Notes under the pieces: generated by a model
Databases searched by the model: none
What the model was told of the DNA's origin: nothing
Seen by the model: only the letters and a program-made list of their open reading frames with translations
In this document: positions 46,201-59,559 of the stretch, piece by piece
How the letters are laid out: each line of letters begins with the position of its first letter
Numbering within the stretch: position 1 is the first letter of the stretch
DNA from: Asterochloris sp. CNOR1
Lineage: Eukaryota > Chlorophyta > Trebouxiophyceae > Trebouxiales > Trebouxiaceae
Direction of reading: 5' to 3'
Assembly (NCBI GenBank): GCA_963969365.1
Contig: OZ017752.1
Coordinates: 2,852,001-2,916,000, forward strand
DNA length: 64,000 nucleotides
Translations under genes and position numbers: made by a program

Positions 46201-49200
46201 CTGGCCTGCAGGCTCATGCCAGATAAACAGAAGAAACTGGGCTTGCGCCAGATGCAAGCCTACTGGCCTGTCAGGCCAAACCAAATGCACGCGGAGCGCC
46301 TCAAATATCAGGTCCAGCTCAGGGACTGCTGCAGCTGAGGTCATGGCAGCCACGGCAGCCACTGAGGGCAGCAACCATCAGGTGGACAGGCCCACCGTTC
46401 TATCTGTGATGGTGTAGTGCTTGAGGTTGCCGGCCAGGCCCAGCTTGAGCAGATCTGAGTACTCCATCAGCTGCTCCTTTTGCTCCTGGGGCGCCATCTC
46501 TCCCTGCAGGCAGCTCTATGTCAGAACCTGTGCAACAGACAGGCAAAGGCTACACAGAGGCAGGAGGAAAGAGGTTAACCGCCCTGAAATCAGCAGCTGA
46601 TCTGCATCTGCTGCAGTTCAGCAACCTTGTGTGCCGCAGCATCTGCTCACCACTTCTGCAGCAGGTGCAGCAGTGGCTGCACAACTGGCTCCTGACATGT
46701 TGCAGCGCACCTTCATGAAGTTGTTTGGGCGTGTGGCCAAGCCGTTCACCCACCCCTGGAAGCAGAGGGATGCAAATGGGCTGCCCCCAACCAGTGAGTC
46801 CCGGAACCTGCACTGAGCAGGAAATGGCTCAGCTCAGCGCCGTATAGTCTTGCTGAGAACAGCCAAGAGAAGGGAGCTCAGTTCTTGTCATGGCCAGCTG
46901 CTCAGGCAACAGGTGCAAAGTGGACTTGTGAGTGCTCTTTATAAGGCTGCACTGGACAGCTTTGTTGAGCAGGCGCATCGCTTAGGCTGTCCACAGTCAG
47001 CTCAAGCAGGCTGTGTGTGAAAGCTTTGGGGACCTGCCTGTCATTGAAAGATCCAATGCCCAGGCCGCCAATGTTGAGCTGGCTGGCATTGCGCCCACGC
47101 TGGTTGCAGGACACCTGCAATTGGCAGGTGCAGTGCAAGTAAGCCTGAGGCCATTCCAATCACAACCTGTCAAGCTTCTGCCCTGCTTCCGTAGATCAGG
47201 TGCCATTTTACTGAACGCAATGCAGTGACAGAAAACACCAAGCAGCTCTAGATGAGCTGCTTGCTTGCAAAGGAATCGTCACGGCGTTGCTGCCATTCAG
47301 TGTCAGTTCATGGACAGTGGAAAAGTCACTTTTAAGCCTCACCTCGCCAAAGTCCCATGCTTCACCATACATATAGACGCCACCTGCATCTGGCTGCAGC
47401 CTAGCGGGCCCCAATGCCTGCTGAATACTCTTCATGTTGCTTACCCTGCATCAGCACGAATCCTTGTGGGCTCTCTGCACCTCCTAAAGGTCAGACAGCA
47501 GTGCCGTGCAATGCAGCAAGGTGATTCAGCGCGGTCAGGCAGGCAGCCAGGAAGCTGCGCTCATTTTGCACAGCAGCAGGTCTTCCTGAGCTGCAGGCAG
47601 CATGTTGCACGCATCCATAGCTCCAGTTTGCTGCTGGTTATGAACAGTGAGTGGCGGAAAGGACAAGGGCGGGGTAAATCCTTACAAATGATGGCCCATG
47701 ATGTCGAAGCGGAAACCGTCCACCTGCAGGATAGACTTATTGAAATCAGCTCTTGGCTTGGCTGCCAGGTGGGAGGCAGCAGAAGACACATGCTCCCAGT
47801 GCACTCTGTGCAGCTGCTAACAAACTGTAATGCTGTCAAGCTGGTACGTGCCTGTTGGCATGCACATCTTTAACCAAATGCCTGGGGCAGGGCCTGCTCC
47901 TTATGACTCTCTGATAACAGTGCCTTGAATATGCAATTGCAGATCAGATCCTGCTGCTCTACAGCAGCTGCACCCTGGGCGCCGTGCTCCAAAGAAAAGC
48001 TGCAACAGTGTAACTTTTGTGATGGCCCCACCCACCTTGTAATTTCTGGCCCAGTGGGTGATATCGTCAACAATGAGCCTCTCACACATGGCATGCTCGG
48101 AGGCTGTGTTGTTGCAGCAGGTGGACATGCAGATGTCACCATTCTCCATGCGGCGGTGATAGTAGCCAGGGACCACTTTGTCCAGCACGCTCAGGTGGCT
48201 CTGCTGGCCTGCAAGGGCATGTCAGCTGCACCAGATTAGCGTGACACAAGTAGAGCTCGGCACATCACAGTTGAATGCACTCAAGTGGCTGCCCTGCACT
48301 ACATGTCAGTGATTACCCCAATGAGGAAGGGCTTGCAGGTGCTTATGGTACTCCATCAATTATCTGGCAGCGCCTGGGGCTTGCTGAGCTCTGTCGATGT
48401 GCAGACTATTGTAGCAGTTGTGCATCCACAGGGCTGAAGCAGGCTGCAGATCATATGCAGTGCAGCAGCACTGTCCAGGTTCCAGCATACTGGAGCGCCA
48501 TCCTGTACCTCCAGATGAGGCACTCATGGCAAGGCTTTCAAGCACTGGAAGAGGGCTGCCTGATGCAGCACATTGAGGTCAGCATGCTGCCCCACCCTTG
48601 GTGATGGATTTCAGTGGGCACCCTGCCAGCCACCACAAAAGCAGGCCTTTGGTCTCACCACAATTTGGGCCTCTGCTGTGACTGACATTACGACCCTGGG
48701 TGGGCCATGTCCCTCTTGGAAGACTTAGGAATCAGACTGGTGGGTCATCCAAAGCACCTTCCCCCAGAACAAATTGATGTTGTGCACGTGCTGGAGCAGG
48801 GGTTGCAGGTGTGCTCCTCGTCCCAGCCTGCCACTGGAGGGCAGACACAAGTCGTGCTGTCCTGAATTCTGGATCAGTACCCCAAGGTTCACCTGCTGCA
48901 AAGGTGTGGTTATAGACAACGTCCAGCACAACCCGCAGGCCCATCTTGTGCAGCGCCTGCACCATGGCCCTGTGCTCTCGTATCCTGGCAGGGCCATCTG
49001 GGGTGGAGGCATAGCTCCCCTCAGGGACGCCGTAGTGCACTGGGTCATACCTGCACTGGCCAGCCCTCTGAGCATGCAGCAGCTAGGCATTGGGTAAGCT
49101 GCCACTTGGTGAGAAGAAGGATGGGCAGCTTCCTGCTGGCAATTTGTGGGCTTGGCAGCAGAAGTCAGCATGGTGCTACCATCTGAGATTGACCGACCAG

Positions 49201-52200
49201 GGCAGCTGTCTGCTCGCACAGGGCTCTCAGGGAAGTGCTCTCGGAAGTGGTGCTGGTGTCTACCCCAGCCACCGTACTGCCTGACAGTGCCCCAAGCTGG
49301 CCTCAGCCAGAGCACCATGCAGAGCATACTGCACATGTGTTGCTGGCCTTCCCACACGATAGGGACCCCAAGCAGCATGTGCAGCAGGCCGCTTCCCCGC
49401 AAAGCCGCAAGACACAGCCTCACCCCCAGTTGAAGCCGTCATGGTCAGCGATCTCCAGCACTGCTCTCTGCTGCTCCTCCCCATCCATTGCATACTGCAA
49501 CAGGTCTTCCTGCAGGCAGTGGCTTTGTCACACCAAGACGGCTGTCTGGCACGGCATGGAGCCACCATGGTCAGCCCAAGGCAGCTGCACCCAGAGCATG
49601 CAAAGCCCACAACTCTACGTGAGACACTTCCCTCACACTTTCAACTGGACCCCATAATCACAGTCTGCAAGCAGCGTAGAGCCTGGCAGTGAGCCAAGTC
49701 TCCACCACCAGGTCCTACCTACAGGCTGCCATGCAGCAGGCGACCAAACCTGGCACTGCCTTGAGGTCGCACTGTCTGCTATGGACCACATCAGCTGGTT
49801 GCTGACTGATGGCAGCTTACCTTGACCAACTGCTGGTCTGCAGCTCGCTCTGGCACAGACCCAATGTCATAGGTGGGCAGCAGGTGGATGTGGGACAGGC
49901 CGGCCTGCTGCAGGTCCTGCAGGTGCTTGCAGCCTGCGCTGCCAGGCTGGGTGAATGCCAGGTACTTGCCGCGGTGCTCGTCAGGGCAGCTGGCGTCAGA
50001 GACGCTGCAGCAGTCAGCAGGAGAGGCTTCTCATGCCAGAGCCGTTCGTGTACTGGCGGTGACCAGTGCCTCTGCTGGCAATCAGGTTGCGGCGCGGCAT
50101 GTGACGTTCTTCTGTTGTGGGGGCCAGCACTTTCTGAACGGAGCGCGGAGTGAGCGTGCAAGTGGGCAGCGCAGCTGGAGCCAGCAGCTGAGGGACCTCA
50201 CGACTCCTGACAGTCAAAATGCTGCGCGTGGTCGTCATGCAGCCAGGGTCCACGGAACATGACAAAGGCCTACGCTGCCACATTCTGCGAGGGACCAGAA
50301 AGGCAGCGGGCTCACCTGAAGTCTCTCACATGTAGCTCATAGATGGAAGTGTCCATCACATGGTCTTGTTGAGGGGAGGTGTGGTCCAGGAAGCCCTCTG
50401 GCAGCGTCTCAGCTGCATCCAGCAGAACAATCTGCAGGGCATGAAGTGGCGCCAGTTGTGAGAGGGCCACTCCTGCTGCATGGCTGCACCCCGCAGTGCA
50501 CGTAAGCTGCAGGGGTGCACTCTGAGGCAGGGCTGGGGGCTTCTGCCAGACGGGGATGAGGGCTGTGCCGACCCTGAGCAGCACGCTTTCAGCTCAGCCA
50601 GAGAGCGGCCAGTGTATGCTTTGACCAGGCCTTACCTGTGTGCGGCGACCATCTGCAGCCAGGCCCCGTGAGTAGGGGTCTGTGGCGATCACATCGGGTA
50701 CCACCTGCTGCACGTCTGGGCAGAACAGCTGCATCCTGTACTGGTAGTACTTCCACAACCAATCCCTAGAGCCCTGCGCAGGGCCTCAGCACCTCAGGGA
50801 GTCTGTCTGAGGGGAGGTAGCTGCAGCACTCTGAATGTGTGGGTACTGCCGTCAGTTGTGCTGAAACAGAGGCCTGTACAGCTCAAGTGCCTGCTGTGCA
50901 TGCTTACAACAAACAAGTGCTGATCAGCTCAAGCACATTCCTGTACTGCTGCTGCTCAAGCATGACCTGCTTGGTCTAAGAAGCTGGTTCCCGAGGGGTG
51001 TCCGGCAATTTCATCTGCTGCTTAGCACAATACACAGGTAGCAGCTCGCCTGTGCCAGCCAGACGCCATGCTCATCCCGTTGCATGGGCAGGACATGGGG
51101 TTTACCGCCTGTGGCCTCATCAAAAAGCAGCAGCTCCACCTGCAGCAGCAGGCACAGCGCCTCAGTGAATAGCCCTGCAGTGCACAGGACTGCAAGGAAA
51201 GTCTGCTGCAGCAGCTACAGACTCTGTAGGGGCCCCAGAGGGAATGCCATGCAAGGCGACAAGGGGTCAGGTTGGTTCAAACAGATGCCGCAACAGGCAA
51301 CAAAGGCAAAGACGGCAGCTGCAGAAGGCAGCCTGAGGGAGAGGTGGAGAACAGCAGCAAGACCAGCAGGCATAGCACTTTGACAGCCAGGTAGCGTCCC
51401 TCAGAGATGCTTGATGCAGGTTGCATGCTTCCCATTGAAGCAGACCTGCCTCTGACAAGCACGTGCTCTGTTAACTGTTATGACGTGCACAGCAGCCTGA
51501 GCCTTCCGCTGAGACCAGTTGACACTGCATGGCTGAGCCAAATATGCACCCAGCTGGCCACCCACACCAGCTTGCAACTCTCTTTCCACACTCATCGCTG
51601 AGAGCTAGATCCGCCATGCGTGCCCTGCGTTTCAAAGCATGAGGCTGACCTTCTGTGCGGTGGGAGCCCAAAGCCTGATGCTGGTACTTTTAGTGGTGAC
51701 CTCAGCGCCCAGGGGACCGCTGTAGAAGCAGAGGTCATCCAGCAAGCCCGGCAGCTGGATGCCTGCGCAGGAATGGTCTCTGTCCATTGTCATCTGTTGC
51801 CCAGTGCACCCAATGCATGGCCCCAGGGGAGAAAAGCCCCTACAGCTTTTGGCAAAGCAGTAGGCAGGCCAATGGAAACTGCTGTCAGCTGCATTGGGGC
51901 CCATTGGTGCAGTGCTGCCGTCTTGGATTTGGCACCAGAGCTGCCTGACATGTGCGGCCGCGCACCTGTGGCCGTGATCAGCTTCCCATCTGCTGCCTGG
52001 GCAGATATGGCAAGCTGTGCCGTCATGATCTTGGCGGCCTGCATGGACCCGAGCACATCAAGATGAGGGCACATAATTTGTCAGTCGTGCCACAAGTGAC
52101 GTGCAGTGGTACAAGGCTGTTACAGCTCATCAGTTGTGGCCCTGGCTGTGGCCAAGTTGGCTCGCAAGCGGCAAGCTTTCTGGTCAGAGCCTGTCAGCAG

Positions 52201-54426
52201 TGCCCCTTACAATGTTGAGGAAGGTTGGCAGTCATGCCGCCACTGTATGCAGGCAGCATGGACGGTGTGCCTGCAAAGCCCTCTGGGGAAGGCTACATTC
52301 GCATAGCTCGCCTGCTGAATGATAGCAGGTGGTACATGGATGGCAGTGCATCCTGCCAAGTGGGGAAACTTGTGCAGAACTTCATTTGGTAGGTCCTCCG
52401 CCAGGAGCTCTAGGTCTGCATGCCCTTCGCCGTCCCCGCTGCCTGCCTGTACCCCCTTTGCTGCATGCAGGGCAGGCAACAGGATCAGTTGTGAGACACG
52501 ATGATGGGGGGACCAGGTATCACTTTGCATGTTTGCACCATCCTTGCTGCAGGCAGGGTGAGGGCGGCTGTGCGACACGGCTGGGCGTGGCCTGCACGTT
52601 CCCTGAAACACGGCTGGGCGTGGCCTGCACTTCCCTGGGAACGTGCAGTGCAGGTGACAGGTCAGTGAGGAGCCTTCGAGAGGAAGCAGGGGAGAGACGT
52701 GGGACAGTGGTGCTGTGTTTTCCTAAGTAGGGTCCCAGGTGAGGTGTGTTTGATGGATGAAGCGACCTGCTGTGGGGCCATGCCATCACTCAAATAGCTC
52801 AAAGCCGCATGAAAGCTGTTGCAGCTGTTTGACCTTCATGGAACCAAATGAAAGGGGCACATGACATTGCTGGGCAGCTTGACAATCTTGGAGTCAGCAG
52901 ATTGACAGGAAGAAAGCAAGGCCGTGGGGCCGATCTGCACCTGCAGTCTCCAAGACGCCGCTGCGGCTCCAGTGCAGCGCAAATCTGACAGGCCCATCAT
53001 GCCAGGTGGTGCTGGTTCGCCAAGCTATGACGTCCTTCCTCACCCTGCACAGCACGGCTCTGAGACCAGTCAGGGTTTTTTGAGCCTTTCTCAGCACCCA
53101 GCAGGGACAGACGAGAGATCATGCTGCGTCAGGCTTCATGTACCTGCATGCTGGCACATCTGCTGCAGCGGAAGCTGCACCAACCTCATCCACGCCAAAT
53201 GGGATCAACCCTACAGCATGTGCCCCTGGAGGTGCAAGACTGCCGGCCTGCCACCCACCAACGATGTAGAATAGGCTCAAGTGCCCAGCAGACGTTGCAG
53301 CTGCACCCAGAACAGCTTCAGTGCAGGCTGCAAGCGTACACTGCTCTCCATGTGCCATACATATTGCTCAGTCCCCTGGGAAGCTCAGCAGCTGCAGCGC
53401 ACAGCTCACCAGTGAGCATAGGATCTGCTCAGGTCCCCAGCAAAGGCAGTCTCAGGGTCAGGTTCGCTGTACAACACCTCCTTGCTGCCTGACAGCAGCC
53501 ACACCTCCCGCACGTCTGTTGAGATCTCCACTATCTCCCCGCCAGCATCCTTCTCATCCCCTGACAACACAGGAACGCCTTGATGTGGCTTGAAAGCTCA
53601 GCAGAGGGCAGATAATGCATCAACTACAGCCCGCGAGGCCCCTACACTGGCAGAGACACCTTGATGCGGCTTGACAGGTTATCAGAGGGCAGAGTAAGCT
53701 TTAAGTACAGCCCGTAGGGCCAACACAGTAGCGCAGGGGATGTAAGTGCAGGCCGCCCCAAGGAAACTAGCATGTGATGGGCTGCATACAGAATAAGTCT
53801 GGTGCAGGGCTGCACACGCCGGTGAATTTGGACCTGCAGAGATGCCGACAGTATGCCAGGAGAGCAGCAACAGAGAGGGAGCCTGTGTGTCAGCTCCAAC
53901 ATGCTGTGCTGTGCTGAGGCTCAGCTGAAGTGATAGATTGGGCAACACAGAGCTCCCCTGGAAATTGCACTGCAGCAACGTTGCTTGCACTGGCGCACCT
54001 TTATGTACAATGAGCCCAACCCAGTGAGAGTAGCCATTTTTCTGGTGGTCTGGGCACAGCTGCACATCAAATGTAGCCTCCTGACGGTGCACCCTGCATC
54101 ACAGCTCCAGCCCTGTCTGCAGAGTGCAGGAGGCAAAGCCTGCATGACAGAGCACGGCAGGGACTGTTCACAAGCACACAGCTCACGTCGTGGGATGTAA
54201 AGGGGCTCCCCATGGGGTTGGCTGCTGCACTTCATGCCAGGCATGTAGCCCCCAATCCTGCAAAAGACAGGGCCCCTGTTGTAATTGACATGTATGCATG
54301 CAAACTGTGCAGCAGTCTCACCTTTGCTGACCCCTCCTTGCGTAGGTAATGCACACGGATGTACCTCCCCTCCACTTGTGCTGGCGGTGCTCCTGATGCC
54401 GCACATGCATTGATCTCCATCCTCAT
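43243..54426 (-). CDS. PUL: Pullulanase / limit dextrinase (GH13_13 starch debranching enzyme)
   Basis: About two dozen exons, starting 54426-54322, 54257-54187, 54093-53999, 53560-53410, 53044-52941 and ending 44120-44009, 43694-43556, 43364-43243. N-terminal CBM41-like strands: [37 protein letters not shown]. Then [12 protein letters not shown]-type text ([12 protein letters not shown]), [39 protein letters not shown] (region I), [12 protein letters not shown] (nucleophile Asp), [11 protein letters not shown] (acid/base Glu), [13 protein letters not shown] (stabilising Asp) and [26 protein letters not shown]. It hydrolyses alpha-1,6 branches in plastid starch. All catalytic residues are present. 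VDGFRFD lies on a 38-nt exon (47723-47686). The intron 46808-47037 uses a GC donor. No transit peptide is visible after Met 54426, so an upstream exon may exist. Confidence 0.95.
46130..46275. repeat. Imperfect tandem duplication in pullulanase intron
   Basis: 'cgcaagcccactggcctgca' with flanks (about 46191) recurs as 'tgcaagcctactggcctgtc' (about 46252), a spacing of about 61 bp, between exons ending near 46397 and starting near 46048. Confidence 0.6.
52575..52642. repeat. 33-bp tandem duplication in pullulanase intron
   Basis: cacggctgggcgtggcctgc plus acgttccctga is followed directly by cacggctgggcgtggcctgc plus acttccctgg. Nearly identical copies, so probably recent. Confidence 0.85.
53575..53735. 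repeat. 85-bp tandem duplication in pullulanase intron
   Basis: ccttgatgtggcttgaaagc ... cagagggcag ... tacagcccgcgaggccc at 53579-53642 recurs at 53660-53722 as ccttgatgcggcttgacagg ... cagagggcag ... tacagcccgtagggcc. It lies in the intron between exons 54093-53999 and 53560-53410. Confidence 0.8.
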
Positions 54427-55197
54427 ATTGCTTATGTGCTTCCTCTGTTCAACATGAACTTGATGGGGATCAAGCTGCCATCGCGAGGGCTTGCCAACCC
54501 GGGAATGGGAGGTGCACCAGAGTGACTGATGCAGAGTGCAGCATCTCTGCTGGGTCCATGCTGATCTGTCAACCCTGAATGCATTCATGTGCATTGCATG
54601 TGCGTTTTGTGGGCTGGTCAGATGGGAGGCTTCTGACGTAGCACTGTAACAGAGTAGGTGCCCGATTGCTTGGCTTTACGATCGCATTGAGAGGACTGAG
54701 CATGCCAGAACAAGGAATTCTCTTCTCAAGCTTCAGATTCCTGACCTGAACTTTGAATTCGCGGAGACCTTGATCGGCCAACTGCATCTGATAGCCCAGT
54801 ACAGCCCAGGCCAGTGAGATATAGCAGTTACAGGATCACACAGAGTTCACATCATCAAGAGCGTCCCAGAATTGCTCACACTACTGGCAAGCATCTGGTG
54901 AGGTGAGCCATCAGCAATATGATTTGCTTCTGACTGAAATTGCAAATTCTGCTGTGGGTTGCATGATTGGGTTGTGACAAGAACATCCCGGTGCCAATAT
55001 GATTCTTGTGCCGCAGCATCCCCAGATGATGTGTGAGTGAACCAGAGGTTCTGGTGCATGCGTGGCTTTACAGCGGAGGCAGGCAGCCATTTTGAGTTGT
55101 GTGCTGGGTTACTGACACATGTTAGAGCAGCCATGTCAGGCACCTCTGATGGGCGCACTAGTCCTCAAGCACGTTCAGCTGCTGCACTGCAGGCAGC
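54427..55197. promoter_or_regulatory. Divergent intergenic region between pullulanase and TPR gene
   Basis: 771 bp between two outward-facing start codons. It must contain both promoters unless a pullulanase transit-peptide exon lies here; the minus-strand open frame at 54787-54569 is a weak candidate. No promoter element was recognised. Confidence 0.4.
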
Positions 55198-58100
55198 ATG
55201 CCAGCCCTGTCAGCACCTCTGAACATTGCAGACATGAAGTGGCAGCAGATCCTGGCGCTGCATGAGACGCACACCAAGAAGCAGGTGACCTCTCCTGCTG
55301 CTGTTGGCACAGCACATGAGCATTGTAAATGCGCCACACACTGTAGTCCCTTTCTAAGATTGCCTCTCATTGCATTGCCCTATGTGCTGTAGCCCTGTTC
55401 CAGTCTGCCTCTAGGCATTTGCTCACTATTCAGGTGCACAGCCTTTGCTGAGGGCCTGCTGCAGGCAATTCAAGCCTGCTGGCAGTTTGTGTTGCTCGCA
55501 ACAGCAGGACCTATACACCTGCCTCTGGATATCTCCATCAGGCTGTCGCAGTCAGCTCTCCTGCTGCACGCCAACCCCCAATACTGGATTGTTAGCCCAT
55601 GCAAAGGAGGCACAGGTCGTTGCAGTATTTCCACTACAGGTGGTAGCTGTAAGCCGCCTCAAGTCTCCACTCTGTCGTGTGGGCTGTGGCCCAGTCTCAA
55701 GACCTATGAGTCCTACCTTGGGGGTGCTAAATTTTTCAGGCGTGTGTCTTCATGCTGCCAGGGTTCTGTGTAACTTGTCCTGCTAACACTGCGACCTCTG
55801 CTGCTGCAGGCAGATGACCTGAACGGGGCAGACCTGGCCACGCCCATGTGCGTACTCTTTCTGACATCATGTGTGTTTTGCCCTGCTGATGCCATAATCT
55901 CTGCTGATGCAGGCCGCCACCCCGGCAGGGTCACTGCTCACCCGTCCAGGCGCAGACCTTGCCGAGTCTGAGTATGTCAGGGCGGTCAAGCTGGGCAATC
56001 AAGCGAGCCGGCTGGCGCGAGACGAGCAGCAGGATCTCGTCAATCACCCCCTGTGGCGCCTGACCTGTGGGGCTCTGACTGCTGGCCTGTACCTTGCCCA
56101 CTGTGTAGCTGGCACTCTGCAGCCCAGGTAAGCACACAGACCGTCAACATGACAATTGCACCCTGTAGTGCTTGGGCTCCCAGGAAGAAAGAAGATAGCA
56201 GTGCAGTCTGGCCATGTATGCTGCCAGTGTTGGTTTGACATGCTGCACTAAAAGCAAGTCAAAGAAGGTCAGACCAGCTCATGCTGCATCAAGACGCTGG
56301 ATGGCCAGGAACTAGGAGAGCTTGCACAGGACTGGCACAGCAGCCCCTGAAGGCGGCTGCAGCCTTCACTGCCCTGCCACCTCCCACTGCTGGATGCCCA
56401 ACTGAAAGCTCATTGGCCCTGCTGCAGTGTCAAGGAGAGCTTTGCCTCAAGTGGAACCGCTGCAGCCCCTGCAGGCGCCAGCAGCCCTCAGCGCCCTGCC
56501 TCTCCCCTGGACGGCGTAGCCATTGCTGATGGTGACCGGCCCACACGGGAAGCTACGGCTCACAGTGCCCTGGCAGCCCAGACAGGGGAGCAGCCCCGCC
56601 TGACTGAGCAGGAGGTGGGTCCACTGAGATGGATTGTTCACCAGGCTGGGTTATGCAGCTGGCATGCTGCATGCAACCTGCTGAATGGAAAGCACTTGAC
56701 AACTCACAGAGGACATTGACAAGTGGGGTGGACATCTCTCATTGTCTTAGTCGGCATGTAATGCAGCCTGTGGCGTAGCAACTGCCAGCAAAGCAGCTAC
56801 GCTCAGAACCAACTCAAGCAAGGCTCTTACAGGCCAAGAAGAGTCATGAGAAGCCAGCAGCATACTCCTCAATCTGGCAGAATAGCCTGGTGTTGCAGGC
56901 AGAGATGATTTTACAGGCCCCAAGAGAGCAAAGCATTGGGTTGCATATGTTCGGCAAGACGTGACTCTGCATCCTGCAGGCGGCGGTGGGTCTGGTGTAA
57001 GGGCTCAATAGAGAAAGAGACATGAGAATGCTGTGAGGTGCGTATCTGCTTCCTGCAGGCCAAGGTTACGGCTGCGGCCAATTCTCTCAAGGAACAGGGG
57101 AATGCGGCCTACAAGGCCAAGAAGTACTCAGAGGCCTTTGCCTTCTACCATGCCTCGGCGGAGCTCTGGGACCGGGATGTCGCAGTTGTCACCAACATGT
57201 GAGCTGCTCCTGTGCTTGGCCGCTGGATGCACCCGAGCCTGATGTCATCAACATGTGAGCTGCCACTGCTCTTGCCTCTGGTTTGATTGGAGCCTGAGGG
57301 GTCAAGCACTTGCCTGCCACGATGCCGCGAGCGACAGTGGCAACCAGGACATCTGTGTTTCAAAAAGGTGCAGAGGCTGCAGCCGCAGTCACACTCAGCA
57401 TTTCATGCATGCACAGAGTGCTTGAGATAGCCCCTTGTGGCTGCAAGGCGCTTACTTGCTAAAATTCCGCCCATCTTGTTGCTTACAGATGTGTGACATT
57501 ACTGCAAGGATGCTCAATGCACCTGCAGGGCGGCAGTCATGTTCCAGCTCAGGAACTTCAGCGACTGTGTTGACTTCTGTGACATCGCACTCACGAGGGG
57601 GCCTGGCCTCGCAGCGGCGCCGCAGCTGCTGGCAAGGGCTGCCACCCGCAAGGAGAAGGCACTTGTGGAGCTGAGGAGGCCCCAGGAGGCGCTAGGCGCC
57701 TTGCAGAGGAGCCTAGACTTGCAGTGGTGAGTTACGGGTGCAGCCCTCGAGGGTTTGAGGGCACACCCCAGCAGCAGATGCTTTGTTGTGGGGGGCTGCA
57801 GGCAGGCAGGCTTGCAAGGTTTCACTGCTGTGCTGGCTGCTGGCCAGGCTCAGAGTGCAACCTTCAATATGCGTGCTCTCTCCGCATTGGTGAGGCAGCT
57901 GAAAGTGGCAGCCTGTGGGCAGCAGTGCTGCTGTGAGTGGCTGCTGGGCGCTCTGTGCAGGGCTGTCATGCGTTGATGGCCCCAGCGGAGGCTCCGATGC
58001 GTTGCTGACTGCCTTGCTGGCTGCGCAGCCCTCAGTCGCTGAGGGGTCCTTGGCTGCAATCTCACGCACTCTGGAGATGCCTGAAAGGCAAGCAGCACAA

Positions 58101-59559
58101 TGAATTATGTCTGACAGTTTGCATTGTGCAATGAGGCTGAGGTGGACCACTGCTGGGAGGACTCCTCCTGTCTAAAAACGATTACAACCATTGTGCTGCT
58201 GGCCGAAGGGACTTCCTGCCCTGCAGGACCGAGACGGCGGCTTCCGGCTTGCTGGAGAGTCTGTGCATTGCAGGACCAACTCATCCGCACACATCAAGTG
58301 ACATCGCTGGAAAGTGTGCCCTGCAGGAATGACGATGCAGAGAAGCTCGTGCTGGCGCTGCACAGGCGGCTTTCAGACTGTCCTGCAAAGGTGAGGTGCT
58401 GCCTCAGTCTCCCAGGTTCAGTGGACCCCCAAAAGTGCTGCCTCAATCAGCTGGCCTACTGATGTGCATAGCCTGCAGCAAGACTGTGGCTCTGAGTGCT
58501 TTCCACCGCTACACACAGTACATAGTGGTCGGCTGATGCGGCGTGCTCCTTCCCTTCTGCACGACGCCAAGGTCAGCAACCTTTGCTGCTAATCGCTGCC
58601 ACAATGCCTCTACTGCTGCTGCTGCAGGTGACAGTGCAGGCAGGTGGCCAGTGGACAGCTCAGGTGACAGCTGCAATTCAGGCACTGAGGGGGAGTACTG
58701 GCAGGTGGCAGCCCTGGTGCAGCCAGAAGATGGAGTGCAGCCGCTGGGTGAGTGGCAGGCACTGTTGACTGCAAACCAGCCTGGCAACTCCTTGAAGTGC
58801 TGCAGATCGACCAGTGGACCACAATGTGCATGGCCTCCGGCCACCACTGCATGCAGAGATGGTGGTTCAAAAATTGCAATGTGGACATTCCTGGGAGTGC
58901 TTCTGTGGCTCACTCGTCAATAACTGGTCTTCTCAAGTCAACTACCATCTGGATCCCACTACATCTCTTGCTGTCTGCCACTTCCTGTTATGTGAATGCC
59001 TGACCTGGTACAGGTGGATGTGCTGGCAGAGGACGCAGCAGCGGGCAGCCATACTGCCTGTGGCCTTTGGCGGCCAGCTTCTCTGCAGTCACGTGCAGCA
59101 GAGTCTCAGATGAGACTTTCTGCAATCAAGCACGGCACAGTCTCAGGTGGGGCTGGCAGTAAGAAGGCCTGCCTGCCAGCAAACCCTGCAGCCAGCTCAT
59201 GTCTGTGCAGCAAGGGCGTTGATGCACACGGGCTTCAAGGAGCAGTCACACCCTGCATGCATATTAATATACAATATTCAAGGCTGCCCTTGCTGCATGG
59301 GAGCCTGCTGTTGCCATGATCAGCCCCACAGCATGCGCAGGCCAGCATGTGCCTTTCCGTACATAAAGTATTGCTTTCACACATCTTTGTGCATGCAGAC
59401 GGCAACCCCAGATACAGTGGCCCAGAGCAAAGGCGCTGCCTCATAGCATCAGTGCTGGGTGAGGCTGTTGTGTCACAGCCTTTCAGCCAGCTGCAGCTTT
59501 ATGATGGCAGCAGCTCTCACAAAGCAGCTGACTGCAGCCTTGGTGGCAGCATGTCATGA
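55198..59559 (+). CDS. Tetratricopeptide-repeat (TPR) protein
   Basis: Exons with closed phase: 55198-55284, 55810-55851, 55913-56127, 56428-56614, 57059-57198, 57529-57726, 58327-58390, then probable 58628-58663 (or to about 58748) and 59014-59146; the 3' end (59446 or 59559) is uncertain. The central part is a classical TPR pair, SLKEQGNAAYKAKKYSEAFAFY and AAVMFQLRNFSDCVDFCDIAL, continuing KEKALVELRRPQEALGAL, like the co-chaperone TPRs that bind Hsp90/Hsp70 tails. Before it come an acidic, low-complexity stretch rich in Ala/Ser and an N-terminal segment containing MKWQQILALHETH. No other domain seen. Function beyond protein-protein binding is not indicated. Confidence 0.72.
57180..57265 (+). 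repeat. Donor-junction echo in the TPR gene
   Basis: The end of exon 57059-57198 and its donor (gttgtcaccaacat|gtgagctgctcc) recurs about 56 bp downstream (gatgtcatcaacat|gtgagctgccac). The 14 bases before and 10 after the GT are nearly the same, giving two competing donors in the same phase context. Confidence 0.88.

Noticed and set aside
51620-52066. Plus-strand open frame of 148 aa
   Set aside because: It overlaps antisense to pullulanase exons ([16 protein letters not shown] and [13 protein letters not shown]) that match the family and join in phase.
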